Shown here: positions 7,855 through 17,148 of the stretch, piece by piece | Layout of the letters: every line of letters begins with the position of its first letter | Position numbering within the stretch: position 1 is the stretch's first letter | Origin: Amphritea atlantica | GTDB lineage: Bacteria; Pseudomonadota; Gammaproteobacteria; Pseudomonadales; Balneatricaceae | Direction: 5' to 3' | DNA: 64,000 nt | Assembly: GCA_024397875.1 (NCBI GenBank) | Contig: CP073344.1 | Coordinates: 1,355,001 to 1,419,000 of the forward strand | The notes under the pieces: model-generated | The model's input: only the letters and a program-made list of their open reading frames with translations | What the model was told of the DNA's origin: nothing | Database searches by the model: none | Translations under genes and position numbers: made by a program

Positions 7855-9276
7855 TTATTCGCTCAGAGAACTCAGATGATCATTAAATGCTTCCAGCCAT
7901 GACTGGTAGCGCTGTTCTAATGGCAAATTTGCTTCAGGATGAAAGGTTGTTTCCGGCTGGATATCCCGGACACTGTTAGGCAATACCTGCCAGGCGGCAC
8001 CCAGTGACGTAATCTCATGCTGCTCATAGCGCTGTACCGGCAGGCCACTCAGATCAGAAACTCGCTGACAGAGGGAGTTGAGTCGGCTGATCCCCCCGCC
8101 AATGACGATCTGCTTTGCCGGAGGCAGTGAGGACATCGCTTTGATGTTTCGGTATATCAGAAAAGCAATACTCTCCATAACGGCCACCAGGCGGGCTTCT
8201 GAATCGTTACAATCGTTGATCCAGCAGGGGCGTTCCAGTGAGTGCCAGTAAGGCGATCCGACACCCCCTACCATATTCATAAACAGCGGTGGGTCGGTGC
8301 ATTTTTCTGCCCAACTGTCGATATCATGGCTCTCAGGACGGCAGATATTAAATGCCCAGTCCAGGGCATTTGCCGCGCCATTGATGGTGGCTTCGGCGCT
8401 GTAAAGCGGTTGTTTATCTGCCAGGATCAGATGATGCAGGATCCGTTCCTGAGGATGAAGTCCCCGTTCGGTCAGCACCCGGTTCATAAAACCGCCACTA
8501 CCCAGATTGATATAGAGGTTATCCTGTGAAGGTTCGCCAAACGCAAACAGTGCTGCGGCCTGATCGCCGCTGACAAAGTTGAGGGGCAGGCTTAAACCGG
8601 GTAGCTTCAGCGTACCAAAATTGTATTTGCTGGGGCGAACTTTAGGCAGAAGTGAGTCGGGTAGTTTAAACAGGTCCAGAAGTTCGGGGTGCCAGTTTCG
8701 GTCTTTCAGAGAGAAAAGCATTGTTCTGGCAGCGTTCACACCGTCAATCAGGTCGGGTTGTTCGTGCACCAGTTGCTTGATAAGCCAGCCGGCGACAGGG
8801 CCTCCGCGGATACGGTGTTTAGCGGTATTAAAGGTCATATGTTCCATGCACCAGCGCAGCTTAGACGCAGGCAAGTGGGCATTGGGATAGAGGCCCGTTA
8901 GTTGGCGCACCATGCTTGCCAGGGGCATCAGATCTTCGATGTAATGAAAGCCCCGCCGGTCTTGCCAGCTGATTATCGGCGTCAGCGGCTGGCCGTTGTC
9001 TGCGTCCCAGCAGAGTATGCTGGAACGCTGAGTAATCAGGGCCGCCGTTCTAAGCTTGGCGCGGTCTTCGCGTTTCAATTTGCTGACCGCTTCCAGTGCC
9101 GCCCGTTTCAGGGATATTACGAGATCATCAGGTTGTTGCTCAGCGCGGTTTGGTTGTGTAAACCGGGTTTTTACCTGTACTTGTCCCTGGCTCAGGCAGT
9201 TACCAAGACGATCAAAAACCATCGCCCGGCTGCTATGGCTACCCTGGTCCATAACAAGGCATAAATCAGAGCGCAT
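7855..9276 (-). CDS. FGGY-family carbohydrate (glycerol-like) kinase
   Basis: A 473-residue sugar kinase. The first ATP-binding loop LVMDQGSHSSRAMVFD is near the N-terminus. ISWQDRRG matches the substrate segment of glycerol kinase. GDQAAALFAFGEP and the C-terminal IVIGGGISRLNSL are the second-domain phosphate and adenosine loops. It is shorter than true glycerol kinase (about 500) and diverges, so the substrate is left open. Stops of this gene and the plus-strand phosphodiesterase abut at 7854/7855, so any read-through makes antisense RNA to the other. Confidence 0.82.
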   Translation of the reverse strand: MRSDLCLVMDQGSHSSRAMVFDRLGNCLSQGQVQVKTRFTQPNRAEQQPDDLVISLKRAALEAVSKLKREDRAKLRTAALITQRSSILCWDADNGQPLTPIISWQDRRGFHYIEDLMPLASMVRQLTGLYPNAHLPASKLRWCMEHMTFNTAKHRIRGGPVAGWLIKQLVHEQPDLIDGVNAARTMLFSLKDRNWHPELLDLFKLPDSLLPKVRPSKYNFGTLKLPGLSLPLNFVSGDQAAALFAFGEPSQDNLYINLGSGGFMNRVLTERGLHPQERILHHLILADKQPLYSAEATINGAANALDWAFNICRPESHDIDSWAEKCTDPPLFMNMVGGVGSPYWHSLERPCWINDCNDSEARLVAVMESIAFLIYRNIKAMSSLPPAKQIVIGGGISRLNSLCQRVSDLSGLPVQRYEQHEITSLGAAWQVLPNSVRDIQPETTFHPEANLPLEQRYQSWLEAFNDHLSSLSE

Positions 9277-9418
9277 CTGTTATCCCCATGCCTTTAAATA
9301 CCTGTGTTTTATGCTCATGATACTGATTTTGCCTCCATACAATGATTTCCCTATTTCCTTATACCCTGACACACAGACCGTGTAAAATTCAACCCGGGTG
9401 AAGTATAAGGATAGAACA

Positions 9419-11389
9419 GTGAACAGCATACAACCGGTTTGCGAAATAATTGAGTCTGTATTGAATAATGTTCAGCAAAGGGAGCACCGACAGCTGGTGC
9501 TGGTCAGTGGCTGTCGAGCGTGGTGTCAGCAGCAGATCTCAGGCCTTACTCGTCCCGCTGCCCGTATACTCTGGATTGGCGATGCCGGGGTGGGGCTGAT
9601 ACCGCCTGCATCGCTTAAACCGGTTAGTGCCAAGCAGACTCACCAACTGTTGGGGCAGGAAAGTGATTGTATTCTGTTTGATTGCTGGAGCGGTTTTAAT
9701 CCGAATGGTTTTGGTCAGGTGGCCGGCACACTGGTGGCGGGGGGGATTTTTGTTTTGATCACTCCTCCTTTATCAGCGTGGCAGCTTTTTAGTGATCCGG
9801 AGTATGACCATATCGCTGTGGAGCCTTACGGTGCGGCAGATGTTGGCCGCCGTTTTATCCGTCACCTGCTGAAAACCATTGCGACTGATAATGATCTGAT
9901 TCAGTTCGCTGAGGATCAGCCTTTCCCGGATCTTTCATCATTGACCGTTGCCTCAATCCCAGATCCCCATTCTGGTGATCAAACACGCTTAGAAAGCCCT
10001 CCTGTTTCGGCGCCGTTCAGAACAGTGGATCAGGAAGTAATGGTTAAACGCTGCCTTGAAGCCGTCCGACAACCGAGGGCCGTGCAGGTGGTGACCGCTG
10101 ACCGGGGGCGGGGGAAGAGTGCTGCGCTGGGGATCCTCGCTGCGGTAATAATGAAAAGGGGATTAGCTGGAACCGGAGCGGCGGGCAAACGTGCTGATGC
10201 TGAGCATTCTGATGATCTTAACAGTCGGGTTGAGATTATCTTAACGGCCCCATCCCGGGGGGCTGTGCAGTCGGTTATTACGATGCTGGAAAGGCTATTG
10301 CCTGCTGGCCTTCTGGAGCACCAGAAGGATCGCTGGGTGTTTGGTCAGACGCGGTTGAGGTTTATGCTTCCCGATCAACTGTTACAGCAGAGACCCGCGG
10401 CCGACCTGTTGCTTATTGATGAGGCGGCTGCAATTCCAGCACCGGTATTACTGGGGCTCCTGGAATATCCGCGGGTTATCTTTGCCTCAACGCTGCATGG
10501 CTATGAGGGAACCGGACAAGGGTTTGCCGTGCGCTTTATGCCCTATCTTGACCGTATTGTCCCCGAACGGCAGTTGCTCACTATGCGGCAGCCTGTGCGC
10601 TGGGCTGAAGGTGATCCCCTTGAACGGTTTACCTATAAAGCACTGTTACTGGATGCGGAGCCTGCAAATCTGACTGAGTGTCCGCAGGACAGTGCCGGTG
10701 TGAGTTTTAGAAGACTGGCCCGGGATCAGCTGGTAACCGATAGCGAAATGCTGAAACAACTGTTTGGCTTGCTGATTCTGGCGCACTACCGGACCACACC
10801 TGGCGATCTGCGTATACTTCTGGATAGCCCCAACATTGAGGTGTGGGCCGGATTTACCGGGACTGAGGGGGAGTCTCAACTGGTCGCAACCGCTTTGCTT
10901 GCCTATGAGGGACCGATTAACACTGGGTTGGCAAACGCGATAATGGATGGTACCCGCCGGCCGAAAGGTCAGTTGATTCCCCAGACACTACTGGCCCATT
11001 GTCATATACCGGAAGCGGCAGAGTGTCGTGGGGTCCGGGTAATGCGCATTGCTGTGCATCCTCAGCTTCAGCGTCGGGGCATCGGTAGTGCTCTGCTGCA
11101 GGCGATCGAACAGGGTTGCCCCGGTATCGACTGGTTAGGCACCAGCTTCGGAGCAACTGCCGATCTGTTGTGCTTCTGGCAACAGTTTGGCTTGCGACTG
11201 CAGCGGCTTGGTCATAACCGGGATAAAGTCAGCGGAACCCATGCCGCCGTTATGTTGCGGGGAATCTCTACTGCAGGGATTCAGTTACAGGAGAAAGGGA
11301 CCCAAAAAGCCAGGCAGCAACTGCAAAGGTTATCGGCTTCGGCAACAGCAACAATCAGTGATGAATTGTTCGATGTATTAGCGTTATGA
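9419..11389 (+). CDS. tmcA: tRNA(Met) cytidine acetyltransferase
   Basis: About 656 residues, close to E. coli TmcA (671). It makes N4-acetylcytidine at the wobble base of elongator tRNA-Met using acetyl-CoA and ATP. Visible parts in order: N-terminal DUF1726-like domain; RNA-helicase-like module with Walker A TADRGRGKSAALG and Walker B LLLIDEAAAIP; GNAT module RIAVHPQLQRRGIGSALLQA; and a helical C-terminus. A GTG at 9398 extends the frame, but the GTG at 9419 has TAAGGA 7 bases upstream. Confidence 0.93.
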   Translation: MNSIQPVCEIIESVLNNVQQREHRQLVLVSGCRAWCQQQISGLTRPAARILWIGDAGVGLIPPASLKPVSAKQTHQLLGQESDCILFDCWSGFNPNGFGQVAGTLVAGGIFVLITPPLSAWQLFSDPEYDHIAVEPYGAADVGRRFIRHLLKTIATDNDLIQFAEDQPFPDLSSLTVASIPDPHSGDQTRLESPPVSAPFRTVDQEVMVKRCLEAVRQPRAVQVVTADRGRGKSAALGILAAVIMKRGLAGTGAAGKRADAEHSDDLNSRVEIILTAPSRGAVQSVITMLERLLPAGLLEHQKDRWVFGQTRLRFMLPDQLLQQRPAADLLLIDEAAAIPAPVLLGLLEYPRVIFASTLHGYEGTGQGFAVRFMPYLDRIVPERQLLTMRQPVRWAEGDPLERFTYKALLLDAEPANLTECPQDSAGVSFRRLARDQLVTDSEMLKQLFGLLILAHYRTTPGDLRILLDSPNIEVWAGFTGTEGESQLVATALLAYEGPINTGLANAIMDGTRRPKGQLIPQTLLAHCHIPEAAECRGVRVMRIAVHPQLQRRGIGSALLQAIEQGCPGIDWLGTSFGATADLLCFWQQFGLRLQRLGHNRDKVSGTHAAVMLRGISTAGIQLQEKGTQKARQQLQRLSASATATISDELFDVLAL

Positions 11390-11402
11390 ACGGGCCTTTT
11401 AA

Positions 11403-12230
11403 CTATTCAGGAAGGTATTTTTGTGGCTGACCAGTTTCTAATATTTCGACAGGATCATTAATACTGATGATCCCGCTCTTCAGCGGGATCATGTTTTGCC
11501 CGAAATGGGCTTCACCATCGCTGCCTTTACGGTATCTCTTTAAGACGCTCAGGGGCTCCCGGTCTGGATTGCGTTCCAGGGTTGTCGGGTTTGTCGTGGT
11601 AAGGATACAGCGGCCGCAGGGCTTGACCAGGGAAAATTCGGCAGTGCCTATTCTTATCTTTGTCCAGCTATCCTCTTCATAGGCGGCAGTGCCGCGGACT
11701 ACCAGGTTGGGACGCATCTGATCCATCTGCACCGGGTTGCGGCAGCGGCTGCTGAGATCTGCGAGGGATGCTTCTGAGATCAGTAACAGCGGATAACCAT
11801 CGGCAAAGGCTGTCTGATGGTGTGGGAAATGTTTCAGTGGCCGGTTTGATGCAGCACCAAAAAACAGTAACCGGCAATCCTGACCAAGATAGTCAGCGAA
11901 CCAGCGATCAGCGATAGCGGAACAGTGTTGTGCTTCAATATGATCCTGCCATACCGTGATCGTTTGATAATCGTGGCTGAACTCATGATAGTTCAATTGC
12001 AGATCCGTTTGACCCGGAGCCGAAACGATCAGCCCCGCGGCTGTAAGCGAGGCCCTGATATGCAGTAACTGAGGCCGGGTACGCGCGGTTAAGAACTTTC
12101 CCTCAGTGGTACACAGTACAAAACGACGGTCAAATTCCAGCCCGAAACCGGTTACCGTGGCGCGGGACAGGTGTAAACCTGCGGTCGATTTAATTGGATA
12201 AACAATAATATCGGATAGTTGTGTGTGCAT
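11403..12230 (-). CDS. MOSC domain protein, YcbX-like
   Basis: A 275-residue protein with an N-terminal MOSC beta-barrel (LSDIIVYPIKSTAGLHLSRA, FDRRFVL) and C-terminal MOSC domain with KPCGRCILTTT. The cysteine there is the expected molybdenum-cofactor sulfur ligand. It resembles the YcbX/mARC group, which reduces N-hydroxylated compounds with an electron-transfer partner, but it lacks the C-terminal 2Fe-2S ferredoxin domain of E. coli YcbX. It would need a separate donor. It lies 19 bases downstream of the O-antigen-ligase-like gene on the same strand. Confidence 0.82.
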   Translation of the reverse strand: MHTQLSDIIVYPIKSTAGLHLSRATVTGFGLEFDRRFVLCTTEGKFLTARTRPQLLHIRASLTAAGLIVSAPGQTDLQLNYHEFSHDYQTITVWQDHIEAQHCSAIADRWFADYLGQDCRLLFFGAASNRPLKHFPHHQTAFADGYPLLLISEASLADLSSRCRNPVQMDQMRPNLVVRGTAAYEEDSWTKIRIGTAEFSLVKPCGRCILTTTNPTTLERNPDREPLSVLKRYRKGSDGEAHFGQNMIPLKSGIISINDPVEILETGQPQKYLPE

Positions 12231-12249
12231 TGGTATTTATATTCTGGGC

Positions 12250-13551
12250 TCAGGCAGGTGTATTACGAGCTTTATTTAAGCTGTTACTTTCCTGTAATGA
12301 CAACAGGATTGCAATGGCTGCAGTAAATAAGAACAGGGGTTGGGCAAAATAAAGTGCCCCGGAGGTGAGGCTCAGGAGGCAAAGGCTGAATAGTATCAGT
12401 GATGAGGTTAACGCGTGTACCAGTCTGTCATTCTGATAGTGTATTACGCTATAGATGATCTGTCGGCATAGAGCTGAAAATAGCAATAGCGCTATTATCA
12501 GTCCCACTAAGCCGGTTTCCAAAAATAATTGAATAAGGCTGTTGTGAGGATGCATAAATTGACTGCTGTCGCCTCCGGAGCGAATAAAGGAAGCCTCCAT
12601 ACCTTTGCCAAACCAGGGAGACTGTTTCCCTGCGTTGATTGCATCACGCCATAGGGTGGCACGTCCGCTAGACAAATCAGGGGCAGTATCCTGCTTCAGT
12701 TGCGCTGCTTTGACTTCCTGAAACTGGTGCTGGATCCGGTTCGGACCGTTCCAGTCGTAAACCGAGCCAGCGGTTGCGAGTATGATTGCCAGGCACGCTG
12801 AGACTAGCAACCTACTGCCAGTCTTAGCGAGTTTTTTTCTGTTTGCAATCATCACCAGTAGCACCAGTCCGATCATTGTCACCACGATTCCTGTCCTGCT
12901 TCCAAGCCAGATCAGAAAGCTGAAGTTGAGAATAAAGGCGAAGGTCATCAGATTTGTTTTAACCGGACTGCTGGAATGTATTAACAGCAGAGCGGCCGAG
13001 GTCAGCGTGGCTGTCGCTACAGTAAAACCCGTATGGCGAATATTGGCAGCGAATAATGCATTTTTGATCATATAGTCAGGCCCGACATGAAGAATCAGGG
13101 CGTAGAAATAGTACAACAGCGCAATAACCGAGCTTGAAATCAATAATGTGTAACAGAAAAAAAGCACACCGTATGCAGAGACCCTGAGGAAAATTAAAAG
13201 CACCAGCAGGTAGAGAAGGTGGATATACAGAGAGGCTGTTTTAATAACTGAAAAATCGGCAAAGGGGCGTTCATAATACCAGCGATCCAGTGCAGCCAGT
13301 GTCGGAATAGATAAAAACAACAGGGTTAAAATAAGAATGCCGGAAGGTATGCGCAGTCGCATACTACAGCCTTGACGAAACAGGAAAAACAACGCACAGA
13401 CGATAAAGATGATTTCAAAGGTAGATACCTGTAACAGGCTGACGAACACCTTAGAACTACCGCTGAAGCAAACGGCTGCAGTGGTAACACAGAAAACAGC
13501 GGTGAGAAACTGATCGCACTGTTTGTCAGCTAGTTGCTGAATTGAGGCCAT
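12250..13551 (-). CDS. O-antigen ligase/polymerase-like membrane protein
   Basis: 433 residues with about ten to twelve membrane segments. The large periplasmic loop contains DAINAGKQSPWFGKGMEASF and FMHPHNSLIQLFLETG, the Wzy_C signature (Arg/His-rich loop, HNxxxQ) of WaaL ligases and Wzy polymerases. The role is transfer or polymerisation of undecaprenyl-linked glycans at the periplasmic face of the inner membrane. No other lipopolysaccharide gene is adjacent, so the acceptor is unknown. PglL-type protein glycosyltransferases share this fold and are an alternative. Confidence 0.75.
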   Translation of the reverse strand: MASIQQLADKQCDQFLTAVFCVTTAAVCFSGSSKVFVSLLQVSTFEIIFIVCALFFLFRQGCSMRLRIPSGILILTLLFLSIPTLAALDRWYYERPFADFSVIKTASLYIHLLYLLVLLIFLRVSAYGVLFFCYTLLISSSVIALLYYFYALILHVGPDYMIKNALFAANIRHTGFTVATATLTSAALLLIHSSSPVKTNLMTFAFILNFSFLIWLGSRTGIVVTMIGLVLLVMIANRKKLAKTGSRLLVSACLAIILATAGSVYDWNGPNRIQHQFQEVKAAQLKQDTAPDLSSGRATLWRDAINAGKQSPWFGKGMEASFIRSGGDSSQFMHPHNSLIQLFLETGLVGLIIALLLFSALCRQIIYSVIHYQNDRLVHALTSSLILFSLCLLSLTSGALYFAQPLFLFTAAIAILLSLQESNSLNKARNTPA

Positions 13552-13709
13552 AGTGAGTTATCCGATATCAGACTATTCGCAGTCATCCTTTGAAAAACGT
13601 ATGCAAGCTCAGAATCGTTTTCTACCAGTAAAAGCGCTTATGGCAGACCTTATTTTCACTATAGTGTAGTAGAATTCAGCCATTAAAATTTTGCCTGATC
13701 AGGACATCA

Positions 13710-13934
13710 ATGGAAATTACACCGCAACGTCTGGAAAAGCTGGCCAATATGCCGATGCCCTTTGGTAAATACAAAGGACGGATTCTGATGGATCTTCCTG
13801 AACCTTATCTGGTGTGGTTTGCGGGTAAGGGGTTTCCTGAGGGCGAGATTGGAATTCTGCTGCAGATTCTCTATGAGGTTAAACTTAATGGCCTGGAAGA
13901 TGTTCTCAGGCCGTTGAAGCGTTCGTATACATGA
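13710..13934 (+). CDS. DUF3820 family protein
   Basis: A 74-residue protein with the full family signature: MPFGKYKGRILMDLPEPYLV, then WFAGKGFP and a C-terminal helix. DUF3820 resembles the exonuclease-associated QXE-like module and is found as a small stand-alone protein in many gammaproteobacteria. Function unknown. It is probably monocistronic, with about 150 bases of leader after the divergent gene and about 90 bases before the next. Confidence 0.85.
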   Translation: MEITPQRLEKLANMPMPFGKYKGRILMDLPEPYLVWFAGKGFPEGEIGILLQILYEVKLNGLEDVLRPLKRSYT

Positions 13935-14024
13935 TGTTTGTTCAATTCAGCTCCTGCTGCGCTGAGGTTGCTGCTCCCGGGTTTGTAGCTCATACTTTCT
14001 ACAGACATTTTCTGGGAGGCCCCG

Positions 14025-14564
14025 ATGAAAATACTGACTTTTTTACTCACCCTGTCTCTTCTGGCTTTTCTGCCCGATAGTTCAAACGCAGCATCTGCAC
14101 AAGAGATCGACGCAAAAGTTAATCAGGCTCTGAAAGAGTTTTATCACCACAGTCCGGCAGGAAAAGAGCTTGCCAGTAAAGCCGCTGGGGTGCTGGTCTT
14201 CCCCGATGTGATTAAAGCGGGAATCGGTATCGGTGGCGAGTATGGCGAAGGCGCTTTGCGGGTTGGGGGTAAAACAGCCGCTTATTATAATGTGGCATCA
14301 GCGTCGGTTGGTTTTCAGCTGGGGGCACAGATTAAATCAGAGGTTCTGCTGTTTATGAGCCGTGAGGCACTGGACAAATTTCAAAAAAGTGATGGCTGGG
14401 AAGCGGGCGTTGATGGCAGTGTTGCGCTTGTGACAGTGGGGGCAGGAGGGAAGATAGATTCAAATACGGTGCAGCAGCCGATTATCGGTTTTATCTTTTC
14501 CAACAAAGGCTTGATGTATAATCTCAGCATCGAGGGTTCGAAAATAACCCTGATTGATCGATAA
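14025..14564 (+). CDS. SYLF (Ysc84-like) domain lipid-binding exported protein
   Basis: 179 residues. A signal peptide ends near SSNAAS. The mature part is a SYLF/Ysc84 domain: ASKAAGVLVFPDVIKAGIGI, GGEYGEGALRVGGKTAAYYN and SVGFQLGAQIKSEVLLFMS. Such domains bind phosphoinositides in eukaryotes; the bacterial exported forms are uncharacterised but likely contact lipid. It is well placed with an in-line RBS (GGGAGGCC) and lies 37 bases before the CigR-like gene, suggesting a two-gene envelope unit. Confidence 0.85.
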   Translation: MKILTFLLTLSLLAFLPDSSNAASAQEIDAKVNQALKEFYHHSPAGKELASKAAGVLVFPDVIKAGIGIGGEYGEGALRVGGKTAAYYNVASASVGFQLGAQIKSEVLLFMSREALDKFQKSDGWEAGVDGSVALVTVGAGGKIDSNTVQQPIIGFIFSNKGLMYNLSIEGSKITLIDR

Positions 14565-14601
14565 CAGGACTTAACAATTCAGTTTCAGGCAGGAGCTTCC
14601 T

Positions 14602-15153
14602 ATGCGTAAGAGTATGATCACTTTTCTTGTAGCGACGACATTAGTCGCTGCCCCGGTGTCTGTATTAGCCAAAAAGCCGGAGGGGGTAGGAAATGGTGAG
14701 CCCCGTAACGAGTATAAGTTGGAGCATCAACAGTCGGGTTCACAAAATGAACATCGCCAGCAGGAAAAGCATTCTGACCGGGTTAGCCAGGAGGATCGTC
14801 GGCGTATTCAGGAGTACTATCTGAGTAAAGACAGGGACAGTAAGGAGGTAAACCCTGGCGGTGGCAAAGGCAAAGATAAACAAAGAGCTTTGCCTCAGGG
14901 ATTGCAGAAAAAGCTGGATCGGGGTGGTCAGTTACCTCCGGGATGGGAAAAGAAAGTCGTTGCGGGCGAAGTGCTGGATTATGAACTCTATCGACATTCT
15001 GAACGTCTGCCTTACGATCTGGACAGAGAATTAGGCCGGGCGGCAGGTGAGGAATATCGACGGGTAGGTAATAAGGTTGTAAGAATGCTGGAAGGCGATG
15101 CAACCGTTATCGATGTTATTGATATTCTTGATACCACTGGCGTGTTGCAATAA
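14602..15153 (+). CDS. CigR/RcnB-family periplasmic protein
   Basis: 183 residues. A signal peptide ends at VSVLA-KK, and a long charged, low-complexity central region (many Lys, Glu, Gln, Asp) follows. The conserved C-terminus has LPQGLQKKLDRGGQLPPGWE and RVGNKVVRMLEGDATVIDVI, as in the CigR/RcnB family. Members include Salmonella CigR (an anti-virulence regulator) and RcnB (periplasmic Ni/Co homeostasis). Which role applies cannot be told. It follows the SYLF gene and lies 7 bases before ybaK. Confidence 0.8.
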   Translation: MRKSMITFLVATTLVAAPVSVLAKKPEGVGNGEPRNEYKLEHQQSGSQNEHRQQEKHSDRVSQEDRRRIQEYYLSKDRDSKEVNPGGGKGKDKQRALPQGLQKKLDRGGQLPPGWEKKVVAGEVLDYELYRHSERLPYDLDRELGRAAGEEYRRVGNKVVRMLEGDATVIDVIDILDTTGVLQ

Positions 15154-15160
15154 TTAGACT

Positions 15161-15634
15161 ATGACTCCAGCAATTGAACTGGCCAAAAAGGCTAACATCA
15201 GTTTTAGCGTACATGAGTATCAGCATGACCCTAAAACTGATTCTTATGGTGAAGAGGCATCTGTTGCACTCAATGTCAGCCCTGATCGGGTTTATAAAAC
15301 CTTGATGGTGGCCGTTAATGGGGATAATCGACAGCTCGCTGTTGCGATTGTCCCTGTGTCGGGCCAGTTGAACCTTAAGGCGGCTTCGAGTGCTTTGAAA
15401 ACTAAGAAACTAGCCATGGCTGATCCGAAACAGGCGCAACGCAGTAGTGGCTATCTGGTGGGTGGCATAAGCCCTCTGGGACAGAAAAAACCGTTGCCGA
15501 CCCTGCTGGATGATTCTGCCGGTCAGTTTGAAACGATCTTCGTGAGTGCAGGAAAACGGGGGCTGGAGATTGAATTAAGCCCCGCTGACCTGTTGCGGCT
15601 GACCAATGGGTCAATGGCAGGCATCGGTCGCTAG
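15161..15634 (+). CDS. ybaK: Cys-tRNA(Pro)/Cys-tRNA(Cys) deacylase YbaK
   Basis: A 157-residue YbaK/EbsC editing domain that hydrolyses Cys-tRNA(Pro) made in error by prolyl-tRNA synthetase. It begins MTPAIELAKKANISFSVHEY, and has VYKTLMVAVNG with the catalytic Lys of the family, KLAMADPKQAQRSSGYLVGG and ISPLGQKKPLPTLLD. It is tightly spaced after the CigR-like gene and ended by the hairpin terminator at 15707-15736, which also serves the oncoming glrR operon. Confidence 0.92.
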   Translation: MTPAIELAKKANISFSVHEYQHDPKTDSYGEEASVALNVSPDRVYKTLMVAVNGDNRQLAVAIVPVSGQLNLKAASSALKTKKLAMADPKQAQRSSGYLVGGISPLGQKKPLPTLLDDSAGQFETIFVSAGKRGLEIELSPADLLRLTNGSMAGIGR

Positions 15635-15706
15635 CGGCTCAAGCCAATAGTGTGCTTTCTGCAAGCGGATCGTTATCTGTTGTTTCAGTGTGTTTTTCTT
15701 ACCTGT

Positions 15707-15736
15707 AAAAAAGGCCATCAATGATGGCCTTTTTTA
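15707..15736. terminator. Bidirectional rho-independent terminator
   Basis: GGCCAT and ATGGCC arms around a CAATG loop, flanked by an A-run on the left and a T-run on the right, so the hairpin has a U-tract in both directions. It separates the convergent ybaK and glrR transcription units. Confidence 0.9.
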
Positions 15737-15748
15737 ATCCGTTAAAGT

Positions 15749-17122
15749 TTACCCGGCTTTTTGTTGATCGATGTACTCATGGGCTTTACGCCCGGGTTTA
15801 AACTGGGATGCCTCTAAATCGTGCTTGTTCAGCAATTTATAAAAGTCGGTCCGGTTTCGCTGGGCAATTTTTGCTGCCTGGGTCACGTTCCCCGCAGTGA
15901 TATGCATTACTTTGCTGAGATAACTTCTCTCAAAGCTGGACCGGGCTTCGTTGAATGACGGAATTACCCGGTCCTGATTGGCGATTGCCTGATTTACCAG
16001 GCCTTCGCTTATTATCGGAGCACCGGACAGCGCAACGGTCTGCTCAACTACATTTTCCAGTTGACGAACATTGCCGGGCCAGGCCGCCTGAGCAAGGATA
16101 TGCAGAGCGCCTGGCGAGATACCTTTGACTTTGGGGTTGTGTCTTTTCGCGGACTGTTCAACAAAGTAACGGGCCAGCAGTGGAATATCTTCCGGACGAT
16201 CCCGCAGAGGAGGAAGATCCAGATTCACGACATTAAGTCGGTAGTAGAGGTCTTCGCGGAATTCGCCATCCTCCATTGCCAGCTCAAGGTTGCGGTGGGT
16301 AGCGGATATTACCCGGACATCAATCTCGATAGAGCGGGTTGAGCCTACAGGGCGTATTGTACGCTCCTGAATAGCCCGGAGCAGTTTTACCTGGAGGGGA
16401 GGGGGCATATCGCCAATCTCATCCAGGAACAACGTCCCACCTTCCGCTGACTGAAACAGCCCTTCATGCTGAGTGACTGCACCGGTAAATGCGCCTTTTG
16501 CATGGCCAAACAGCTCTGACTCGAGCAACTGTTCCGGTAGTGCGCCACAGTTGATTGCCACAAAGGGTTTATCGCAGCGATCGCTGGCATTGTGGATCGC
16601 CTTTGCCATCAGTTCCTTACCGGTACCGCTGGGGCCGGTGATCAGAACACTTACATTAGACTTGGCAACCCGTTCAGCCTGACTCAGACGCTCATTCATC
16701 AACTGGCTCTGGGTCACGATAGCGCTGCGCCAGCTATCATCCTGTGCATGAGCAGAATCCAGCGCTGAGTTGATAGTGCTGAGTAACTGTTCTTTATCGA
16801 TAGGCTTTGTCAGAAAACCGAAAATACCTTTCTGAGTCGCGTCGACGGCATCCGGAATGGATCCGTGAGCAGTAATAATCACAACGGGCAGGGCCGGGTG
16901 GTCTTCCTGGATGGCTGAAAAAAGTGCCATCCCATCCATGCCGTCCATGCGCAGATCGCTGAGCACGAGGTCCGGGGTTTCATTTTTAATCCGCTGCAGT
17001 GCTTCAGCACCGGAGTTGGCGGTATCAATACGATAGCCAGAGGCACTCAGGCGTAAGCTCAGGACTTTCAGGATACCCGGATCATCATCCACGATAAGGA
17101 TACGTTGCTGAGTAGACTTCAT
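15749..17122 (-). CDS. glrR: Sigma-54-dependent response regulator GlrR (QseF)
   Basis: 457 residues. Receiver domain with acidic pocket VDDDPG and phospho-Asp56 (LVLSDLRM); AAA+ domain with GPSGTGKE (Walker A), GAFTGA (sigma-54 contact) and GGTLFLDEIGDMP (Walker B); C-terminal Fis-type helix-turn-helix (NVTQAAKIAQRNRTDFYKLL). It activates RpoN promoters when phosphorylated by GlrK. It is third in the glrK-qseG-glrR operon, the same order as in Enterobacteriaceae, where it drives the glmY sRNA and rpoE. No target promoter is recognised nearby. Confidence 0.92.
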   Translation of the reverse strand: MKSTQQRILIVDDDPGILKVLSLRLSASGYRIDTANSGAEALQRIKNETPDLVLSDLRMDGMDGMALFSAIQEDHPALPVVIITAHGSIPDAVDATQKGIFGFLTKPIDKEQLLSTINSALDSAHAQDDSWRSAIVTQSQLMNERLSQAERVAKSNVSVLITGPSGTGKELMAKAIHNASDRCDKPFVAINCGALPEQLLESELFGHAKGAFTGAVTQHEGLFQSAEGGTLFLDEIGDMPPPLQVKLLRAIQERTIRPVGSTRSIEIDVRVISATHRNLELAMEDGEFREDLYYRLNVVNLDLPPLRDRPEDIPLLARYFVEQSAKRHNPKVKGISPGALHILAQAAWPGNVRQLENVVEQTVALSGAPIISEGLVNQAIANQDRVIPSFNEARSSFERSYLSKVMHITAGNVTQAAKIAQRNRTDFYKLLNKHDLEASQFKPGRKAHEYIDQQKAG

Positions 17123-17148
17123 AGTTGTTCTCCTCTCTGTCTTTCTTT

